Shown here in pieces: positions 51,484 to 56,548 of a stretch of 56,548 nt of DNA. The stretch is taken from NCBI RefSeq assembly GCF_000346755.1, contig NZ_ANNV01000133.1, forward strand, positions 1 to 56,548, written 5' to 3'. The DNA is from Pseudomonas sp. CBZ-4 (GTDB taxonomy: Bacteria; Pseudomonadota; Gammaproteobacteria; Pseudomonadales; Pseudomonadaceae). The position numbers and the translations under genes are program-made. The notes beneath the pieces are model-generated. The model was not told the DNA's origin and did no database searches. It saw only the letters and a list, made by a program, of their open reading frames with translations. The stretch's first letter is position 1; every line of letters begins with the position of its first letter.

Positions 51484-51840
51484 GAAAAAACTCCATGAAC
51501 GCTGCGGCACATTGAAAGGCCGCCGCACGGCTTTGCAGAAACGGGAGTTCCGGGCAGCAGGTCGCACACCGGGGTTACCCAGGTGTGGGTCAGCGTCGAT
51601 GAGAGGGATTCAGGCAGGCGCCAGGAATGGCTGCTGCCGGGATGCCGCTTCTCGCTTGGGGCGAGACAACGGCATCGGGAAAATGCGCGTTACCTTGCCA
51701 AGGCTGTGCCGGTTACCAGGACCGGCCGACAACTGTCGCTCGAACAAGTACCCACTGAGGGTCTCCGCTATTGATGAAAACGGGCGAAGCTTACGCCCCG
51801 ACTGCGGGAGAGTAAACCGTAGGAAAGTGTCCGTATTGTG
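51484..51840 (-). promoter_or_regulatory. structured 5' leader of the MgtC-family gene
   Basis: The 357-base stretch on the minus strand has two strong hairpins: CACACC-GGGGTTACCCA-GGTGTG with inner GGG/CCC pairs (51565-51587), and a long two-part stem (51641-51676: outer GATGCCG/CGGCATC, inner TCTCGC/GCGAGA). A short ORF of 21 codons, MPLSRPKREAASRQQPFLAP, spans the second hairpin but has no clear ribosome-binding site. Mg2+- or proline-sensing leaders are known for mgtA/mgtC in other bacteria; whether this is one is inference. Confidence 0.45.
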
Positions 51841-51895
51841 AACAGGAAATTTCTTCAGAATAGGTTCAGGAACCACTTTCTTGAGCCCGGACGAG

Positions 51896-52486
51896 TCAGG
51901 GCCGATCCCGAACCACCCGCACCAGGTAGTCCTCAACCTGCCCACCCGCCAGCGCCTTGACCTGAATCGACACCCTGTTCACCTGCCGCCCCATGGTGAT
52001 CCCCTCGCGAGTCCGCACCTGCACGTACCCAAGCCTGGGCCAGAAGCGTTCGGCCTTGGTATTGCCGACGACCACCGTCAACCGCAGCCATTGAGCCCCT
52101 TGCCCGGCAGCCCAGCGTTCAAGGTCCGCATGCAGCCGCTGAGCCAGCCCAGTGCCATGCAAGCGCGCCTCCACCAGCAGCAAGCCGATATGCCACACAC
52201 CGACCGCCAATAAATCCGCGGCGATGTTCACCACGGCAACCAAGCGGCCTTCGGCATCGCGATAACCCAGCCAGTACATCCGAGTGCAACGCCAACCCGC
52301 CGGCAACGCACCCTGCAACTCTTCACGCGCCTCGGTCGGCGTGGCGGGCTCGCCGTTGACCGCGATGAAATACTCTGGCGCCTGCTCGAAAAACCGTTGC
52401 AACTCGGCTTCATCACGGTCGCCCAACTCAACCACCCGAATACCGTCAGTGGTGCAACCCGGCAACACCTGTCGATCAACGTCCAT
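51896..52486 (-). CDS. GNAT family N-acetyltransferase
   Basis: 196 residues with a GNAT fold: strand IRVVELGDRDEAELQRFF, WLGYRDAEGRLVAVVNIAAD, the acetyl-CoA loop VEARLHGTGLAQRLHADLERWA, and LTVVVGNTKAERFWPRLGYVQVRTR. The ATG at 52486 is preferred to an in-frame GTG six bases upstream. It follows the FKBP gene by 12 bases on the same strand. Confidence 0.9.
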   Translation of the reverse strand: MDVDRQVLPGCTTDGIRVVELGDRDEAELQRFFEQAPEYFIAVNGEPATPTEAREELQGALPAGWRCTRMYWLGYRDAEGRLVAVVNIAADLLAVGVWHIGLLLVEARLHGTGLAQRLHADLERWAAGQGAQWLRLTVVVGNTKAERFWPRLGYVQVRTREGITMGRQVNRVSIQVKALAGGQVEDYLVRVVRDRP

Positions 52487-52498
52487 GTTCACCCCGCC

Positions 52499-52843
52499 TC
52501 ACTCATCCCGCGTCAGCACTTCCAGCAATTCGATCTCAAAGCGCAGATTGCTGCCGGGCTTGATATGCGCGCCCATCGAGCGCTCGCCATACGCCAGGTG
52601 CGCCGGCACGAACAGTGTGCGTATGCCGCCCACCTGCATGCCCATCAGGCCTTGGTCCCAGCCCTTGATGACGCGTCCGGTGCCGATGACACACTGGAAC
52701 GGTTTGCCGCGCTCCCAGGATGAGTCGAACACAGTGCCGTCTTCCAACGTGCCCGTGTATTGGGTGGTGATCAGCGCGCCCTTGACCACGGTTTTACCGT
52801 CGCCCAGGCGGATGTCGGTGATCTGGAGTTCGTCGTTGCTCAT
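52499..52843 (-). CDS. FKBP-type peptidyl-prolyl cis-trans isomerase
   Basis: Single-domain FKBP of 114 residues without signal peptide, so cytosolic. The fold is complete: GALITTQYTGTLEDGTVFDSSWERGKPFQCVIGTGRVIKGWDQGLMGMQVGG and LAYGERSMGAHIKPGSNLRFEIELLEV. Active-site aromatic residues (Tyr, Phe, Trp, Tyr) are present. Likely catalyses proline isomerisation during folding. First gene of a two-gene unit with a GNAT. Confidence 0.93.
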   Translation of the reverse strand: MSNDELQITDIRLGDGKTVVKGALITTQYTGTLEDGTVFDSSWERGKPFQCVIGTGRVIKGWDQGLMGMQVGGIRTLFVPAHLAYGERSMGAHIKPGSNLRFEIELLEVLTRDE

Positions 52844-52999
52844 GAAAGTCTCGTAGGATGCGTGAAGGCTGGGGTTTTCCCAGAACCAAGCGGGTTTGGC
52901 AAGTGCAGAGCGACACCGCGCGCCCACACGAAGCAACTCCCCTGCACTATCCTGAGCTCCAGGTGTCGTACTCCCATGCGCCCAACCGCCGGAGCCCCC

Positions 53000-54490
53000 A
53001 TGCCCCAAGATGTCCTCGCCAAAGAAACCAACCGCCGCCAATTGCAGCAGATCATCTCCGGCCTGTCCGACGGGATCATCCTCGCCGAAGTCGACCAGAC
53101 CCTCCTCTGGGCCAATGAAGCCGCACTGAGCATGCACGGTGTTGATAACGTCGAGGCGCTGGGCGCCAACACCCGGGAATACGCCGAACGCTTCGCCCTG
53201 CGTTATCGCAACAACCATCCTGTGCTGCTGGAAAACTATCCCCTGGCCCGTGCAGCAGCGGGCGATGAATTCAGTGACGTGGTGGTGGAGGTCACGCCCA
53301 CCGACGATGCGGACAAGACCTGGGTCCACCGCTTGCGCAGCCTGGTGATCAGCGATTCACACGGTGCACCGGAGTTGCTGGTGCTGATCCTCAGCGACGC
53401 CACCGAGTGGGCCAGCGCCGAACAGCGCTTCGAAAAACCCTTCAATGCCAACCCCGCACCCGCCGTGATCTGCCGCCTGAGCGACCTGCGCTATATCAAG
53501 GTCAACCAGGGTTTTCTGGAGATGACCGGCTACAACCGCGACCAGGTCATCGGTAAATCCGTCTATGAGCTGGACGTGCTGGAACACGCCGAGCGCAAGG
53601 ACCTGGCCATCCAGCGCCTGGGCGAAGGGGCGACCATCCCGCAGATGCAGGCCGAGCTGAAATTGCCCGCGGGCGGCAGCAAGCTGGTGATCGTTGCCGG
53701 CCAGCCGTTGGACATGAACGAGGAAGACTGCATGCTGTTTTCCTTCACCGACCTGGAGCCACGGCGCAAGGCGGAGATCGCCCTGCGCCAGAGCGAAGAG
53801 CGCTTCGCCAAGTCGTTCCGCCTGACACCGGTACCGACCCTGGTGTGCAGCGCCGACAACCGCCAAGTGGTGGACGTCAACGAAGCCTTCATGAGCATCA
53901 CCGGCTATATCAGCGAAGAACTGATCGGCAAAGCTATCGAAGACATCGACTTCATCGACAGCCCCCAGGCGGGTGCGCAGTTGTTTGCCACCCTGGAAAA
54001 GTCCGGCAACCTGGACGGTCAGGACCTCAAGGTGCGCAAGAAAGGTAACGAGGTGATCGACTGCGTGGTGTCTGCCGATACCGTGATCATCGAGGACGTG
54101 CCCTGCTACCTGCTGGTGCTGATGAACATCACCGAACGCAAACGCTCGGAGCTTGAACTGGTGGCCGCCATCGAAGAAGTGATGCAGGACGCCTCCTGGT
54201 TCAGCCAGACGCTGATCGAGAAGCTGGCCAACGCCAAAAGCGTCAACAGCCCCAACCTGCCGAACGTGGCCTTCACCGACCTGACTGCCCGCGAGCGGGA
54301 TGTACTGGGCCTGATCTGCGAAGGCTTGGCCGACAAGGAGATCGCCTCACGCCTGAAACTGGCCCCCAACACCGTGCGCAACCATGTGGCCACGGTGTAC
54401 TCCAAGCTCGGCGTGCACAGCCGCAGCGCTGCCATCGTCTGGGCCCGTGAACGCGGGCTGTTTGCCGGTGAACTGCGGCTTAAAAAGTAG
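53000..54490 (+). CDS. PAS-sensor LuxR-family regulator
   Basis: Cytosolic regulator of 496 residues with three tandem PAS domains: about 15-140 (IISGLSDGIILAEVDQTLLWANEAA), about 145-260 (ICRLSDLRYIKVNQGFLEMTGYNRDQVIGKSVYEL) and about 275-395 (LVCSADNRQVVDVNEAFMSITGYISEELIGKAIEDI). A coiled linker and a LuxR helix-turn-helix at about 425-490 follow (LTARERDVLGLICEGLADKEIASRLKLAPNTVRNHVATVYSKLGV). The ATG at 53000 has GGAG five bases upstream. The PAS ligand is unknown. A palindrome at 54509-54527 right after it may be its target. Confidence 0.9.
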   Translation: MPQDVLAKETNRRQLQQIISGLSDGIILAEVDQTLLWANEAALSMHGVDNVEALGANTREYAERFALRYRNNHPVLLENYPLARAAAGDEFSDVVVEVTPTDDADKTWVHRLRSLVISDSHGAPELLVLILSDATEWASAEQRFEKPFNANPAPAVICRLSDLRYIKVNQGFLEMTGYNRDQVIGKSVYELDVLEHAERKDLAIQRLGEGATIPQMQAELKLPAGGSKLVIVAGQPLDMNEEDCMLFSFTDLEPRRKAEIALRQSEERFAKSFRLTPVPTLVCSADNRQVVDVNEAFMSITGYISEELIGKAIEDIDFIDSPQAGAQLFATLEKSGNLDGQDLKVRKKGNEVIDCVVSADTVIIEDVPCYLLVLMNITERKRSELELVAAIEEVMQDASWFSQTLIEKLANAKSVNSPNLPNVAFTDLTARERDVLGLICEGLADKEIASRLKLAPNTVRNHVATVYSKLGVHSRSAAIVWARERGLFAGELRLKK

Positions 54491-54508
54491 GCGCTTGAAG
54501 TGCAAATG

Positions 54509-54527
54509 CACTAGTACACCTAGTGCG
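54509..54527. promoter_or_regulatory. inverted repeat GCACTAG-TACAC-CTAGTGC
   Basis: Perfect 7-bp arms with a five-base spacer, between the LuxR regulator stop and the DUF1652 gene, 73 bases before its start. It has the size and symmetry of a LuxR-type operator. Confidence 0.6.
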
Positions 54528-54599
54528 AATTCGCCTTATGGCGCGCGCGGGCAATCAATAACCTTCAGGTGTCGAAGTTCATGCCCTGAAGGAACCCGC

Positions 54600-54872
54600 A
54601 TGTTTACCCTCTCTCAACTGCGAAATTGCATCGAAGAAGGCCTGTCGCCGCTGACGTGTGAATTCACCCTGTGCCGGGATGCGTCGCTGACCCTCAAGGT
54701 CTACGACGCACAAACCGGCCGGGTTGACCTGGTGGTGACCGGGATCAGCACCAATCGGCTGCAGACCCCGCAAGAAGTGGCAAAGATGGTGGACGAGCTG
54801 CGCTACGAACTGCAATGCAACACCGTCGGCAAGCTCACGCTGGAGGATTGGCCTTCAGCGACGCCCCAATGA
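54600..54872 (+). CDS. DUF1652 family protein
   Basis: 90 residues, MFTLSQLRNCIEEGLSPLTCEFTL at the N-terminus and VTGISTNRLQTPQEVAKMVDELRYELQ. This is a small Pseudomonas-restricted family of unknown function. AAGGAA precedes the ATG. Its 3' end overlaps the convergent MFS gene by 38 bases. The palindrome upstream suggests control by the neighbouring PAS-LuxR regulator. Confidence 0.85.
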   Translation: MFTLSQLRNCIEEGLSPLTCEFTLCRDASLTLKVYDAQTGRVDLVVTGISTNRLQTPQEVAKMVDELRYELQCNTVGKLTLEDWPSATPQ

Positions 54873-56028
54873 AATAGAACACCCCGCCGCCCACGATAAA
54901 CGCCCCCAGCATGTAAAACATGTAGTGGGCCGGCAGGCTGGCCAGCACCAGCCCACACAACACCGGTCCCAGGGCCGCGCCGAGGTTGGACAGGTTCTGC
55001 GCCCCGTAGTACATGCCGCGCAGGTGGTCCGGGGCGATGCGGTCGATAAACATGTACTCGGCCGGAAACACGATAATCTCCCCCACCGTAAACACCGCCA
55101 TCGCCAGTACCCACCACAGCACGCTGGTAGACAGCGCAAAGCCGATCAACCCCAGCATGAACATGCTCAAGCCGAAAATCAGCCATTGGCTCAGGTGACG
55201 GTGGGAAATGCGTCGGCCAATCACGTACTGCAAGGCAATCACCAGCACGGCGTTGGTGGTAAGGACCGCGCTGATTACGGTGTAGGTGTATTCCGCAGTG
55301 GTGGTGGTCACCAGATATTGCGACAGGTAGGCCGTGAACTGGCCGAACACCACCGCACTGAGCAGCCCGCCAAGGGTGAAGCACACCAGTCGGTGATCCT
55401 TCAACAGCACGCGGCCAACGGCCATAAACGACACCGGCTTCTGCGTCGCATCCACCGTGGTCAGCGTGCGGTCGCCCCAGCGCCAGTACAGCAGGAAAAA
55501 CACCACCCCCAACAGCGCCGACAAGATAAACGGCAGGCTGATATCCAGCTTCGCCACCACTGCCCCGAACGCGGGCCCGACGGCATAGCCAATATTGGTC
55601 AGGGTGTACTTGATGGAGAACACCTCGCTGCGTGCCTCTTCCGGCAACAGGCTGGCGAAGCCGGCTTTCACCGCGATGTCGATAACCGCGTAAGCAAGGT
55701 TGATCAGGATCAGGCAGCTATAGAACGCCCAGATATTCTGCGCGAGGACCGTACCGATAAAGCCCAGCACAAACAGCACACTCAGGCCAAGCAGCAGCCG
55801 GTAGCTGTTGATGCGGTCGACAAGAAAACCGCCGTACACGCTGAGCAATGAACCGACGATCAATGAACTGCCAATCACCAGGCCGACCTGGGTGATGTCC
55901 AGGCCGAAGTGGCTGGTCAGGTAAATCACAAGATAGGGAAAGGTGATCGCCTTGGCCAACGTCAGCATCAACGTGGCGGACAGCAACAGGTTCACGGTGC
56001 GGGGGTAGTTTCTTATTGTGGCAAGCAT
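54835..56028 (-). CDS. MFS transporter, YdeE-like
   Basis: Twelve-segment MFS protein of 397 residues. The text follows E. coli YdeE, a dipeptide/arabinose exporter: ATLMLTLAKAITFPYLVIYLT at the first segment, SIKYTLTNIGYAVGPAFG, and VFTVGEIIVFPAEYMFIDRIAPDHLRGMYYGAQNLSNLGAALGPVL late in the protein. The ATG at 56028 is preferred to a TTG at 56046. The substrate is not known. Confidence 0.87.
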   Translation of the reverse strand: MLATIRNYPRTVNLLLSATLMLTLAKAITFPYLVIYLTSHFGLDITQVGLVIGSSLIVGSLLSVYGGFLVDRINSYRLLLGLSVLFVLGFIGTVLAQNIWAFYSCLILINLAYAVIDIAVKAGFASLLPEEARSEVFSIKYTLTNIGYAVGPAFGAVVAKLDISLPFILSALLGVVFFLLYWRWGDRTLTTVDATQKPVSFMAVGRVLLKDHRLVCFTLGGLLSAVVFGQFTAYLSQYLVTTTTAEYTYTVISAVLTTNAVLVIALQYVIGRRISHRHLSQWLIFGLSMFMLGLIGFALSTSVLWWVLAMAVFTVGEIIVFPAEYMFIDRIAPDHLRGMYYGAQNLSNLGAALGPVLCGLVLASLPAHYMFYMLGAFIVGGGVFYFIGASLKANPPA

Positions 56029-56104
56029 CCTGCTCTCTTTTTTCAAGGTAACGCGGCCTCTACAGCCGGCTACCTTAACTCAGGAGCGGGGACAAAATGC
56101 AAGG

Positions 56105-56413
56105 TCATTTCTTCACGGGGGTGATCTCAAGAATGGTGCCGTTGGTGGTCTTGAGCAGCACGAATTTATCGCCCACCCGCGACCACTGGCTGTCAGCTTC
56201 AGGCTGCTTGAGGCCGCGCTTTTTCCAGTCACTGACGGCCGATTCCTTGCGCATCAGGATATCCGGTGCACGGTCGCCTTCTTTCAAGTCGCGGGTGTTG
56301 ATATTGGAAGGCTGCACGGTTTCCTGCGGGGTATCACCGGCCTGCACGACAAAGCTGGCGGTGGACAGGCTGGTGGCGAGCAACAGGCAGGCAACGAGGG
56401 ATTGGGCTTTCAT
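56105..56413 (-). CDS. RcnB-like periplasmic protein
   Basis: 102 residues with a signal peptide (ends VVQA, about residue 25) and an RcnB-type core: KEGDRAPDILMRKESAVSDWKKRGLKQPEADSQWSRVGDKFVLLKTTNGTILEI. In E. coli RcnB is a periplasmic protein affecting Ni/Co efflux; family members in Pseudomonas are mostly uncharacterised. A good ribosome-binding site (GGAG) lies upstream of the ATG at 56413. Confidence 0.85.
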   Translation of the reverse strand: MKAQSLVACLLLATSLSTASFVVQAGDTPQETVQPSNINTRDLKEGDRAPDILMRKESAVSDWKKRGLKQPEADSQWSRVGDKFVLLKTTNGTILEITPVKK

Positions 56414-56502
56414 GGGTGCTCCTTCAATGAATGATGCTTACCCAGGTTCCGACCGCTGCCACACGCGATCATTCAACCCGAATTTTCAAGCCTGCACCCA
56501 AC

Positions 56503-56548
56503 CTGTGGCGAGGGAGCTTGCTCCCGCTGGGCTGCGCAGCAGCCCCAA
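56503..56548. repeat. REP-type palindrome cut by the window end
   Basis: TGTGGCGAGGGAGCTTGCTCCCGCTGG is a third REP family of the P. fluorescens group. The following GCTGCGCAGCAGC is another small palindrome. The unit continues beyond the window. Confidence 0.75.

Overview
The window is chromosomal DNA from a Pseudomonas of the fluorescens group. This rests on the canonical run tRNA-Gly(GCC), pgsA, uvrC, gacA (with a TTG start), on DUF1652, RcnB-like and GlxA/CdhR-type AraC proteins, on GC-rich coding bias, and on several families of P. fluorescens-type REP palindromes (inverted GTGGGAGC pairs and the GATCGTTCCCACGC hairpin).

Layout. (1) 1-10250: an outer-membrane TonB-dependent receptor (minus), divergent from a five-gene plus-strand operon made of a second receptor, a dipeptide-type binding lipoprotein, two permeases and a fused double ATPase. 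This is a complete two-membrane uptake route for a peptide-like ligand. (2) 10470-13180: a flavin reductase, an acyl-CoA-dehydrogenase-fold flavin monooxygenase and an EamA exporter. (3) 13290-24240: a minus-strand catabolic and transport block. It holds a betaine-type ABC importer (binding protein, ATPase with a C-terminal CBS-like tail, two permeases), a GlxA-type AraC regulator, a FadR-type GntR regulator, an FAD amine oxidoreductase, an MFS symporter, a DapA-like lyase and an aldehyde dehydrogenase. (4) 24650-37670: an iron/siderophore acquisition island. It holds a PchR-like AraC regulator, two related FyuA-like receptors, an ABC-2 permease fused to a dead M1-peptidase-like domain with its ATPase, and two YbtP/YbtQ-like half ABC transporters. 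No siderophore biosynthesis gene is present in the window. (5) 37736-40931: the core block tRNA-Gly, pgsA, uvrC, gacA. (6) 41083-46100: a CI/Cro-like pair around a palindromic operator, a GNAT, a nitrilase-family amidase, and a DAHP synthase preceded by two unannotated aromatic-rich leader peptides with an intrinsic terminator between them, then dkgB. (7) 45678-50470: an EvgA/BvgS-type phosphorelay with an extra pseudo-receiver gene. (8) 50767-56413: an MgtC-family protein with a structured leader, a GNAT, an FKBP, a triple-PAS LuxR regulator, DUF1652, a YdeE-like MFS exporter and an RcnB-like periplasmic protein.

The most notable items are the tandem leader peptides before the DAHP synthase (43129-43611), the receptor/ABC-2-pseudo-M1/YbtPQ cluster, and the betaine-transporter-linked amine oxidation block with matching GntR-type palindromes. 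All functional calls are from reading the sequence; no database search was run.
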